In this document: one piece after another, positions 1 through 6,907 of the stretch
How positions within the stretch are numbered: position 1 is the stretch's first letter
Layout: every line of letters begins with the position of its first letter
Assembly (NCBI GenBank): GCA_938046755.1
Contig: CALIXC010000153.1
Location: 1-13,385 of the forward strand
Origin: an uncultured Lautropia sp.
GTDB taxonomy: Bacteria > Pseudomonadota > Gammaproteobacteria > Burkholderiales > Burkholderiaceae_E
Length of the DNA: 13,385 bases
Reading direction: 5' to 3'
Position numbers and translations under genes: made by a program
Notes under the pieces: model-generated
Seen by the model: the letters and a program-made list of their open reading frames with translations, nothing else
Told to the model about the DNA's origin: nothing
Databases searched by the model: none

Positions 1-35
1 CCGCTTGACCGAAGGAAGCGCCGGCACAGTCTGTA

Positions 36-66
36 ATTATAGTTCGCGTTTTCCGTTAGCCTGCAA
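36..66 (-). promoter_or_regulatory. candidate leftward promoter at the window edge
   Basis: On the minus strand, 41-36 reads TATAAT, a perfect -10 box and unusual in DNA this rich in GC. The best upstream -35 match is TTGCAG at 66-61, only 3 of 6 matches with a 19-base spacer, so the pair is imperfect. Transcription would run leftward out of the window, so the target is unseen. It lies downstream of the leftward methyltransferase, so it would start a separate unit. A perfect box in an intergenic gap could be chance. Confidence 0.3.
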
Positions 67-79
67 CAGCACGCCTGCC

Positions 80-107
80 CGGGGGGATATCGGAGCGTCA
101 CCCCCCG
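80..107. other. GC-only hairpin downstream of the methyltransferase gene
   Basis: CGGGGGG (80-86) and CCCCCCG (101-107) form a 7-bp stem with a 14-base loop, starting about 24 bases past the methyltransferase stop. On the transcribed (minus) strand no U-run follows, so it is not a clear intrinsic terminator. It could slow polymerase or protect the mRNA 3' end. Confidence 0.25.
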
Positions 108-130
108 CAACCATGGCATCCGCCCTGGTT

Positions 131-952
131 TCACGCATCCTTCAGGTCGAAACAGAAGCCGCTGTAGTGCTCGACGCTGTACTCGGGCTCGCCGATGATG
201 GGCATGCGCTTGCCCAGGTTGCGCCACTGGTCACGCAATCGGTAGCCCTGTGCCTCGATGCCACGGATGAACGGCTCACGCGCCTGCACCCGGTAGCCGC
301 AATAGGCGGTGCCGATACTGTTGAGCGTGAAGAAATCGTGCCGATCGTGAATAGGCGTCGTGTTGATGACGATGCGCTTTGGCTTTTCCTTCATACCGGC
401 AAGGATCTCGGGCAATGATTGCTCCAGATACTGCAGAACTCCTGACGCATAGAACACGTCCATGCCATCGGCATCGGCCAATTGGTCGGAGAACTGCAGC
501 GACGCCGCCTCACCTCGTTCGGCCGCGAATCGCCTTCCTTCTTCGGCCACAGCAGGCATATCGACGACAAGCCAGTGAAGATTAGCTGGATACTCGATGA
601 ATGATTTGAAGGCAAAGTACTTGATGCCCACCGAACCACCGACATCGACGATCTTCGTCATGCCGCGATGGATGGCGTCGGCCAGCCAGAACAGGGCCGG
701 GTGATCGTAGTCATCCATCTGCAGTCGCTCCAAGTACAGCTTGGCCGATGCGTCGTTGTCATAGCTGGTGGGTGCCGTGGCCGGGGCGTGCGCCACCGCA
801 TCGGCAAAACTCGTATATACGCCCTGGAACAGGTGGGCCCGCCGGGCATGAATGAACTGATGACGCTTCCAGGCGGTGTCAGCCCATTGCATCGGCCCGT
901 TTTCCCGGGTCCAGCGCCGGGCCTTGCCCAGCTGCTTCATGACACTGCTCAT
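131..952 (-). CDS. SAM-dependent methyltransferase, TIGR04325-like
   Basis: Encodes 273 residues. A glycine-rich class I SAM-binding motif, IVDVGGSVG, lies at residues 101-109. An acidic loop end (VVDMP, 129-133) and a motif with DVFYASGVLQYL (165-176) follow, as in Rossmann-fold methyltransferases. The N-terminal FQGVYTSFADA (42-52) resembles the opening of the TIGR04325 family, often found among surface polysaccharide genes; the family match is from memory. The substrate is unknown. I chose the ATG at 952: the similarity begins there, and the frame further upstream is rich in Cys and Arg and looks non-coding. A weak GAGAG lies 8 bases upstream; the ATG at 940 is an alternative. It stands alone and leftward, with no glycan genes in view. 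GC is clearly lower than in the genes further right, which suggests acquired or accessory DNA. Confidence 0.75.
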   Translation of the reverse strand: MSSVMKQLGKARRWTRENGPMQWADTAWKRHQFIHARRAHLFQGVYTSFADAVAHAPATAPTSYDNDASAKLYLERLQMDDYDHPALFWLADAIHRGMTKIVDVGGSVGIKYFAFKSFIEYPANLHWLVVDMPAVAEEGRRFAAERGEAASLQFSDQLADADGMDVFYASGVLQYLEQSLPEILAGMKEKPKRIVINTTPIHDRHDFFTLNSIGTAYCGYRVQAREPFIRGIEAQGYRLRDQWRNLGKRMPIIGEPEYSVEHYSGFCFDLKDA

Positions 953-1302
953 GTTCGTGCTCTCGCATGGGGCCCCAAGGGCCCGCAGAGAATGGTTAGA
1001 AAAACAACAGGATGGGCGCCAGCACACTTGCGCACCGACGCCGGTCGGCAAGGATCGACCATTCGTGCGTACCTGACGAGGACATCGTTCACACACGGGT
1101 GAGACGGCGGCCGAACGGATGCTGTCAGCCGGCTCGGCGGCAGGCTTCAACAGGCATACAACGGGAACGATTGATAGTCTGCGGGCTTCGAACAACCGGG
1201 AACGAAGCAGGCCACAACACGGCAGCTTCGTTCCGAACACCTGATGAATGAGGTCCCGTGCCGGGGCCGATGAAGCGACCGATTCCTGGAGTGAAGAACA
1301 TC
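953..1302. other. non-coding divergent gap of about 350 bp
   Basis: Lies between the starts of the leftward methyltransferase and the rightward DUF1488-like gene. Reading frames here look non-coding. The only clear structure is the inverted repeat set at 1185-1234. GATAGT at 1173-1178 is a weak -10 candidate for the rightward gene, but no convincing -35 lies 16-18 bases upstream. I could not place a promoter for the methyltransferase. Confidence 0.5.
1185..1234 (+). repeat. inverted repeat with three competing arms
   Basis: GGAACGAAGC (1199-1208) and GCTTCGTTCC (1225-1234) are perfect 10-bp inverted arms with a 16-base loop. A third arm, GCTTCG at 1185-1190, can also pair with CGAAGC at 1203-1208. 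The middle arm could therefore pair either way in a rightward transcript. The set ends about 70 bases before the DUF1488-like start. It may be a protein-binding site or a leader structure; no U-run follows. Confidence 0.35.
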
Positions 1303-1638
1303 ATGCGCCGCGACGACAATGCCACCGACATGCACTGGAACCGCCATGTGGGGCTGACCTATACCGAACCCGAAACGGGTGAAGACGGCATCGATTTCGG
1401 TGCCGTGGCCAGCGATGGTCGCGAGTACCGTTTCCACCTGGAAACGAATGCCCTGAAGGCGCTGAATGCCGAGGCATTCTATGACGACGACCTGATCGAG
1501 AGATTTCACGCTCATCAAAAAGATATCGAACGTGTTGCAGGCCGTATGGTGATGTTGAATGTACGTGCCAACCCGATCGTGCTGAAGGCGTCGTACTTTG
1601 CAGAATCGCCGTGGCGTCGACTGGGCGGACGGATCTGA
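1303..1638 (+). CDS. small DUF1488-like hypothetical protein
   Basis: Encodes 111 residues from the ATG at 1303. I preferred this start because GGAG lies 11 bases upstream. In-frame GTG (1258) and ATG (1270) would add 15 or 11 residues but have poorer ribosome-binding sites. The middle of the protein (IDFGAVASDGREYRFHLE, then an LIERF helix and a DIERVAGRM helix) resembles in pattern the DUF1488 family, small proteins of unknown function such as E. coli YrdB. The match is by eye and tentative. The C-terminal 25 residues do not fit that model. It is soluble, with no signal peptide or membrane segment. Its stop is one base from the stop of the converging cls gene, so the two transcripts must overlap. 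GC is low, as in the gene to its left. Confidence 0.55.
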   Translation: MRRDDNATDMHWNRHVGLTYTEPETGEDGIDFGAVASDGREYRFHLETNALKALNAEAFYDDDLIERFHAHQKDIERVAGRMVMLNVRANPIVLKASYFAESPWRRLGGRI

Positions 1639-1639
1639 T

Positions 1640-3361
1640 TCAGAGCTGGTAGGCCACCGCCCGCACCATGCCCTCCAGGATGTCCTTCCACCAGCTGGCC
1701 GGACGCCCCCGGTAGGGTCTGGCCTCGGCAATGTGCGCTTCCAGCCAGTCCGACAGCCAGCGGACCTCGGTCTTGCGGTAGAAGGCCACCATCATCTCGT
1801 AGTTCAGGAAGAAGCTGCGGCTGTCCAGGTTCAATGACCCGGCCAGGGCCATGGCCTCGTCGATGACCACCACCTTGGCGTGCAACATCCGCGGGTAGAG
1901 GTGGATGTGCGCCCCCACCTGAGCCAGCTGCCGCAGGGCCCGCATCCGGGCCACGTCAGCCAGCCGGTGGTTGGAATGCGCGGGGATCAGCAGGCTGATC
2001 TGCACGCCACGGCGTGCCGCCATCATCAATGCCGTCATCAGTGCCTCGTCGGGCACGAAGTACGGCGTCACGGCCAGCAGCCGCCGCTCGGCATGGAAGG
2101 CAGCCGTCAACAGCAGCGAATAGAGCGTATCGTCAAACAGATCCGGGCCGCTGGGCAGCAGCTGCGTCACCAGCGGCCGGGCATCCAGCAGTGCCTCGCC
2201 CACGGGCTCCTCGCCGGCAGGCGTCTCGGGGGCAGGTACGTCGCCAGCATGTCTCGCATCAGAAGCCGTCCCTTCTGAGGGCATGACACTAGGCTCGTCG
2301 CCATCCAGGGCAGCCTGATCCGGGGACATCGGCTCCCTTGCGGAATCAGGTACCTGCACGGCTTCCGGGCGTGCTGATGCCTTCGACGGTTCCAAGATGG
2401 CAGACGACGAAGCACTGGACGAGGTCCGGGCCAGCACCTGTGCGATCAGCTGCTCGGGCATGTCGACTGCCTGGGCCATCGGCTCCACCACCCGTGCCAG
2501 TGCCGTGCCCCGATACCGGGCAGCCCGTCGCCGATAGCGGGCCGGCAGACGCTTGCCCACCCGCCAGTCCCGCTCGAACATCTCGATGGCCTGCGCCACC
2601 AGCGGCCCCTCGATGGAAAAGCTCAGATCCAGCCAGGCGGGCTCATCCCCCACCCCCATGAAGTACTCGCCCGCCAGGTTCCGGCCTCCGGCCCAGACGG
2701 TCTGCTCATCCACCACCAGCAGCTTGCGATGGTTGCGCAGGTTGGCCCGGCCGTGCACGGGGTTGTGCAGAAGTGGCATGTAGCGCCGCACCCAGACCCC
2801 GGCTGCCAGCAGTTGCTCGTACTGATGAGCCGTGACACGCAGGCAGCCCATGGCATCCAGCAATAGTCGCACTTCCACCCCGCGCGCCGACGCACGACAC
2901 AGGGCCTCGACGATGCGCTCGGCCTGATCATCCTGCCCCAGCAGGAAGGCCGCCACGCGCAGCTGCTGCCGGGCCTGGTCGATCAGGTCGATGACAGCCT
3001 GCAACGCCTCTTCACCCTGAACTTGAAAGCTCACCTTTCCGCCCACGGCAGGCGGCGGCATGCCCATCGAGGCCAGCAGTTCGCCCGCCCAGATATCGAT
3101 GGGTGCCCGTTCGGCCTGCGGGATGCCGCACAGCGGGTTGCGGGCAGGATCAAAGCGGCGCGGTGCGCGCTGACCCGGTCGCAACAGCTTGCGGGTACCG
3201 AACATCAGAAAGACCGGCAGGCCCACGTAGGGGAAGGCCACCAGCAACAGCACCCAGGCCAAGGCTGCCGACGGCGCACGACGCTGGTGGCCGATGCGCG
3301 TGACGCTGACATAGACCAGCAGGCTGAGCAGAACGACGATGGCGTGGGTGCTGAACAGCAA
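1640..3361 (-). CDS. cls: cardiolipin synthase (phospholipase D superfamily)
   Basis: Encodes 573 residues. Cardiolipin synthases of this class join two phosphatidylglycerol molecules, or a related pair, at the inner membrane. Two membrane segments at about residues 5-20 and 33-55 are followed by a segment ending FGTRKL, as in this family. Both catalytic HxKxxxxD motifs are intact: HRKLLVVD (211-218) and HAKVVVID (494-501), each followed by the usual GG/GS-N block. Between the two PLD domains is a Ser/Ala/Pro/Glu-rich, low-complexity stretch at about 311-395. It explains why the protein is longer than the usual 480 or so residues. The start is a TTG at 3361, chosen because CAGGAG lies 6 bases upstream and the membrane segment begins at once. 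It is the last gene of the leftward run, 89 bp after the DUF2863 gene. The ClsA/B/C subtype is not resolved. Confidence 0.88.
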   Translation of the reverse strand: MLFSTHAIVVLLSLLVYVSVTRIGHQRRAPSAALAWVLLLVAFPYVGLPVFLMFGTRKLLRPGQRAPRRFDPARNPLCGIPQAERAPIDIWAGELLASMGMPPPAVGGKVSFQVQGEEALQAVIDLIDQARQQLRVAAFLLGQDDQAERIVEALCRASARGVEVRLLLDAMGCLRVTAHQYEQLLAAGVWVRRYMPLLHNPVHGRANLRNHRKLLVVDEQTVWAGGRNLAGEYFMGVGDEPAWLDLSFSIEGPLVAQAIEMFERDWRVGKRLPARYRRRAARYRGTALARVVEPMAQAVDMPEQLIAQVLARTSSSASSSAILEPSKASARPEAVQVPDSAREPMSPDQAALDGDEPSVMPSEGTASDARHAGDVPAPETPAGEEPVGEALLDARPLVTQLLPSGPDLFDDTLYSLLLTAAFHAERRLLAVTPYFVPDEALMTALMMAARRGVQISLLIPAHSNHRLADVARMRALRQLAQVGAHIHLYPRMLHAKVVVIDEAMALAGSLNLDSRSFFLNYEMMVAFYRKTEVRWLSDWLEAHIAEARPYRGRPASWWKDILEGMVRAVAYQL

Positions 3362-3450
3362 GGAAGGCTCCTGGAGGACGGCAGTCCTTCGACATTATCA
3401 GAGCCTTGGCCGGGTCATACTCAAAACCCCCAGCGTGCCGGGATTGCCCG

Positions 3451-4695
3451 TCAGTGGAAATGCGGACTGGCTGTCTCGGCGCCTTCGGGCATCTGCACGT
3501 GCACCAGTTCGCCGCTGCGGTCGGGATAGAACGGCGAGCCGCAGTCCTCGCAGAACTCGGGTTCCATCAGCGCATTCCAGACTCGCAGGTCGTTGACACC
3601 CACTTCCTGCAGCGTGCTGCGGATCTGCTCCAGCGGCGTGGGCTCGTCATTCTCGGATTCAGGGCCCAGCAGCGGCCAGACGATGCCCTGCACGACATCG
3701 CCGGTCTCGCCCAGCGACAGGCCGATCCGGTATTCATCCACGCGGGTATAGCCGAAACCGGCCACGGAAGCCTTGATGGAAGCGGCCTCCACGCCCAGGC
3801 TGTGAACCAGATAATGAACAGCTGCCTTGATGCCCCAGATGCGCACCAGCCGGTCGGACTCGCGCAGGTTGGCATGGTAGGCGTCGGGCAGCAGGGACTC
3901 GAAGCCGCAGCCAGGCAGCATGGGCTCGAACAGCGGCCGGGTGGCTTCCACCCAGACCTTCAGGCAGTCCTCGCGCGAGCGATGGGCCGCACCGGAAAGC
4001 TGCCAGCGAAACACCGGGTGGTTCACGTCAGGCACCACCACGCAGCCCAGCAGGAAGCGTGTGTCGGCCAGCATTTCGGCCGTCTCGGGCATGGACTTCA
4101 GATCGACGCGTCCCTGGCTACCGTTGGCGGTGGAAACCGCCATCCGGCGGGTGAGCTTGCGCAGCTCGGCAAAGTCATGCGGCAGCTGATCCAGGCTGTA
4201 GAGCCAGGGCATCAGCTGAAAACGCACATCAGGCGCCAGCACCAGCTCGTGCCACAGCCGCAGCAGCTCGGCCATCACCGGGGCAGCAATGGCCCGGGTG
4301 GGAATGCTGAAACGTGTCCAGGCCACGACAGGCGCCGTGACCAGCAAGGCATGCAGCGGGGCGGCGGGCCGGTCATCCGCGGTCTGCCCACGCAGCACCG
4401 AAGGCTGTACGGGCACGGTCTCTGCCGCGTGCTCGATGGCCTCGACCAGCGCACCGTAGGCCGTGCCGTCCTGCTGGCTGAGCTGATCGAGCGCCGTGCC
4501 GACGGCCGACGGATGCGCACCGTCCAGGAGACGATCAAGCACCTGTGCCAGCCTGCCCTCCCAGAACATGCCTTCGGTACGGCTACCCGCCCTGGCCAGC
4601 CCGAGCGAAGCCGACACGAGGGCCTCGACATCCGGAGAGGCCTGGGAGACCCGTTGCCGGGCACGATGCGAGACGCGGAGTTCTTTGCTGGACAT
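3451..4695 (-). CDS. DUF2863 family protein, function unknown
   Basis: Encodes 414 residues. The N-terminal block SASLGLARAGSRTEGMFWE (28-46), then ALVVTAP-like and WTRFSIPTR stretches, match my memory of DUF2863, known mainly from Burkholderiales. No catalytic motif is recognised. It has no signal peptide or membrane helix and is probably cytoplasmic. Near the C-terminus is a CxxC (C382, C385; FCEDCGSPFYPDRSG) that looks like half a zinc ribbon; later His residues (H398, H412, H414) might complete a site, but that is guesswork. The ATG at 4695 has no clear Shine-Dalgarno. Its start lies 41 bp after the dnaQ stop in the same direction, so it is probably co-transcribed with dnaQ. No function follows from position alone. 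Confidence 0.75.
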   Translation of the reverse strand: MSSKELRVSHRARQRVSQASPDVEALVSASLGLARAGSRTEGMFWEGRLAQVLDRLLDGAHPSAVGTALDQLSQQDGTAYGALVEAIEHAAETVPVQPSVLRGQTADDRPAAPLHALLVTAPVVAWTRFSIPTRAIAAPVMAELLRLWHELVLAPDVRFQLMPWLYSLDQLPHDFAELRKLTRRMAVSTANGSQGRVDLKSMPETAEMLADTRFLLGCVVVPDVNHPVFRWQLSGAAHRSREDCLKVWVEATRPLFEPMLPGCGFESLLPDAYHANLRESDRLVRIWGIKAAVHYLVHSLGVEAASIKASVAGFGYTRVDEYRIGLSLGETGDVVQGIVWPLLGPESENDEPTPLEQIRSTLQEVGVNDLRVWNALMEPEFCEDCGSPFYPDRSGELVHVQMPEGAETASPHFH

Positions 4696-4736
4696 GCCGG
4701 CAGTGTAACGGAAAGTGGAGAAAGGGTGGCGGTGCT

Positions 4737-5453
4737 TCAGTGATGCCAGCGCATCGACGATTTGAACTGTTTTTCCAGGGCGACGAGCCCCTGTTCGTGC
4801 AGCTGTCGCTCGGCATCGGTGGCCAGGCGCACCCGCAGGCCGGTAGGCGGCCAGCGACCGCCGCCGGCATCGGCCACCGCGCCGCCTTCATCGTCCTCAG
4901 TCGACGAGCCGATATCGAAACTGCCCTGACCGCGCGTCATGCCCAGGTACACCTCGGCCAGCAGTTCCGAGTCCAGCAACGCGCCGTGCAGCGTGCGGTG
5001 CTTGTTGGGCACCATCAGGCGCTCGCACAGCGCATCCAGGTTGTTGCGCTTGCCAGGGTAACGTTCGCGCGCCATGGCCAGCGAATCGGTCACGCACGCC
5101 ACATGCGAGGCGAAGGTGCCCCGCCCCAGCCGTGCCAGCTCGGCATCCAGAAAGCCCGTATCGAAGCTGGCGTTGTGGATGATGATCTCGGCGCCCCGGC
5201 AGAAATCCAGAAACTGGTCGACGATCTGGGCGAAGGTGGGCTTGTCGCGCAGGTCGTCCCAGGTCATGCCGTGAACGGCCGCGGCCCCCTCGTCCACCTC
5301 GCGCTCGGGGTTGATGTACAGGTGCAGGTTGTTGCGGGTGATGCGCCGGTTGACCATCTCCACGCAACCGATCTCGATGATGCGGTGCCCCTTGGAGGCT
5401 TCCAGACCAGTGGTCTCGGTATCCAGCACCACCTGGCGGATGGCTTCTCCCAT
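4737..5453 (-). CDS. dnaQ: DNA polymerase III epsilon subunit (3'-5' proofreading exonuclease)
   Basis: Encodes 238 residues. It removes mispaired 3' ends as part of the Pol III core. All DEDDh exonuclease residues are present: D11 and E13 in LDTETTG, D98 in HNASFDTGF, H156 and D161 in HGALLD. The order and spacing match E. coli epsilon (D12, E14, D103, H162, D167). A flexible acidic/Gly linker (about 174-200) follows, then a conserved tail (RVRLATDAERQLHE, ending SSMRW) that resembles the E. coli epsilon segment binding the alpha subunit. QGSFDI near residue 176 may be the weak beta-clamp motif. The ATG at 5453 shares its A with the rnhA stop (TGATG), so translation is probably coupled. The frame stays open upstream, but that part lies over rnhA. 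Confidence 0.95.
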   Translation of the reverse strand: MGEAIRQVVLDTETTGLEASKGHRIIEIGCVEMVNRRITRNNLHLYINPEREVDEGAAAVHGMTWDDLRDKPTFAQIVDQFLDFCRGAEIIIHNASFDTGFLDAELARLGRGTFASHVACVTDSLAMARERYPGKRNNLDALCERLMVPNKHRTLHGALLDSELLAEVYLGMTRGQGSFDIGSSTEDDEGGAVADAGGGRWPPTGLRVRLATDAERQLHEQGLVALEKQFKSSMRWHH

Positions 5454-5920
5454 CAGGCGCCTCCGCGCGCTTTCTGCAGCGCCGCCACGGCCAGCCGGTC
5501 GGCACGCTCGTTGTTCACGTTGCCCTGGTGGCCGCGCACCCAGCGTACCGACACCTTGCGGGCGTCGGCCACGGCAAACAGCCGCTTCCACAGCTCCAGG
5601 TTGGCCACGGGGTCGCCCTTGGCGTTGCGAAAGCCCCGACGCTCCCAGCCGGCCCGCCATTCGCTCAGCCCCTTCAGCACGTACTGGCTGTCGGAGACCA
5701 GCTCCACCGCGGCGCCTTCAGGCGTGCGCGAGAGGCCCTCGATGGCGGCGGTGATCTCGGCGATCTGGTTGGTACCCGGCCCGATGAAGCCGTGGTCAGC
5801 GGCCGTCTCGGCGCCATCGGGCGCAAAGACCACCACACCCCAGGCCGCAGGCCCGGGATTGGTCGGCGCGCACGCCCCATCGGTATAGGCAACCCATCTG
5901 TTCGTCATGGAATCCGTCAT
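5453..5920 (-). CDS. rnhA: ribonuclease HI
   Basis: Encodes 155 residues, the usual size. It cuts the RNA strand of RNA:DNA hybrids, such as primers and R-loops, using two metal ions. Catalytic residues are all found: D14 in YTDGACAPTNPG, E55 in NQIAEITAAIE, D77 in LVSDSQYVLKG, H131 in RGHQGN and D141 in NERADRLA. These correspond to E. coli D10, E48, D70, H124 and D134. The WVRGHQGNVNNERAD block is a family signature. Two starts are possible, ATG 5920 and ATG 5908; neither has a strong Shine-Dalgarno, and I give the longer. It lies 28 bp after the yafS-like gene and overlaps dnaQ by one base, so it sits mid-operon. In E. coli rnhA and dnaQ are divergent; here they are in tandem. Confidence 0.96.
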   Translation of the reverse strand: MTDSMTNRWVAYTDGACAPTNPGPAAWGVVVFAPDGAETAADHGFIGPGTNQIAEITAAIEGLSRTPEGAAVELVSDSQYVLKGLSEWRAGWERRGFRNAKGDPVANLELWKRLFAVADARKVSVRWVRGHQGNVNNERADRLAVAALQKARGGA

Positions 5921-5948
5921 CGGCAGCTTTCAAAAAGGGGCAGCCATT

Positions 5949-6860
5949 CTAGAGCGGATTCCTGTCTCGTGGGCCAACGCCTTTCGTCCTTGCCGGATGC
6001 CGTGCCCGGTGCGACCGCGCCCCCATGCCCTCGGCGGACATCGAAGCGGGCTCACGGCAGGACGACCCCCTTCCCCCCATGGCCACCGCTGTGCCGCGAC
6101 GGGCCGGTACGCCCCGCCAGGCCGGTCCCACCAGCCGCATGCCGCACACCCGCTTCACGGCGCTGACCAGATAGACCGCCCCGCAGACCGGCCAGCAGCG
6201 ATCACCCACCCGTTCCAGGAAGCGCTGGCTGCGGGTCAGCCATTCCTGGCGCAGGAAGGGCCAGGCATAGCCGCCATACACCGTGTCGTCGGGCTCGAAG
6301 CTCAGCAGCCGGATCCAGTCACGGACATGAGGCGCACCAATGAGCGCACCGGCGTGGGGCAGGAATCCCCCGCCCAGCCAGCCCGGCAGAGCCTGGCGCA
6401 GCCCCCATAGCGACCACGGATTGATGCCCAGCACCACCAGATGCCCTTCGGGACGCAGCACCCGGTCCACCTCGCGCAGCAGCTGATGGGGATCGGCGCA
6501 GTCCTCCAGCCGATGTGGCATCACCACCAGGTCCACCGACTGGCTGGCAAAGGGCAGCTCGCCATAGTCCGCCACCCGCAGGTCGGGCTGCCATTCGCCC
6601 TCGGCCACCGGCCGGCTGCCCTGCAACACATGGATGCGGTGTGGCATCCGGTTGTCGGCCAGCGCATCCAGCGCCGGCATGCCCAGCTGCACCGCGTAAT
6701 AGCCAAAGACATTGCCCACGGCACAGGCCAGCTGCCGCCCTTCCCACTGCAGCAGGTAGCGACCGGGCGGCGTGGCCAGCCAGCCCGTCCAGGCGTCCGG
6801 ATTGCCTTTATGATCGGGAGTGTTCGGGGTTGGGGGCGTCGCCCCGGCAAGTTTGTCCAT
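5949..6860 (-). CDS. yafS: YafS-like class I methyltransferase-fold protein
   Basis: Encodes 303 residues from the ATG at 6860. A methyltransferase type 11 core is visible: ADYGELPFASQSVDLVVMPH (about 96-115), DPHQLLREVDRVLRPEG (about 122-138), then LVVLGINPWSLWGLRQ. This lines up closely with what I recall of E. coli YafS, including the DPHRLLREADRVL stretch and the FNP-S-GLR block. The usual glycine-rich SAM motif I (GxGxG) is not seen; its place holds LACAVGNVFGYYAVQLG. YafS also appears to lack it, so this is a family trait rather than damage. Activity and substrate are unknown. The last 50 residues or so are a basic Arg/Gly-rich tail. It is the first gene of the leftward run and divergent from gloB. 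An in-frame start at 7004 would lie inside the inverted repeat and is unlikely. Confidence 0.82.
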   Translation of the reverse strand: MDKLAGATPPTPNTPDHKGNPDAWTGWLATPPGRYLLQWEGRQLACAVGNVFGYYAVQLGMPALDALADNRMPHRIHVLQGSRPVAEGEWQPDLRVADYGELPFASQSVDLVVMPHRLEDCADPHQLLREVDRVLRPEGHLVVLGINPWSLWGLRQALPGWLGGGFLPHAGALIGAPHVRDWIRLLSFEPDDTVYGGYAWPFLRQEWLTRSQRFLERVGDRCWPVCGAVYLVSAVKRVCGMRLVGPAWRGVPARRGTAVAMGGRGSSCREPASMSAEGMGARSHRARHPARTKGVGPRDRNPL

Positions 6861-6907
6861 GCGTTTCCATTCACCAGACGCCAGAGGGAAGACCAGATCC
6901 CGTCCTT

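Noticed and set aside
3406..4743. Long rightward open frame (445 codons) opposite the DUF2863 gene
   Set aside because: It mirrors the leftward DUF2863 gene, whose protein has recognisable family blocks. The mirror product is rich in His, Gln, Arg and Gly with no known motif, as expected of antisense frames in GC-rich DNA.
4545..5888. Long rightward open frame opposite dnaQ and rnhA
   Set aside because: Both leftward genes have full catalytic motif sets; the rightward product has none and runs across two genes.
5661..5920. dnaQ starting upstream within rnhA, or an rnhA-dnaQ fusion
   Set aside because: The upstream part of the dnaQ frame encodes an Arg/Gly-rich shadow of rnhA. The genes are in different frames with a clean TGATG junction.
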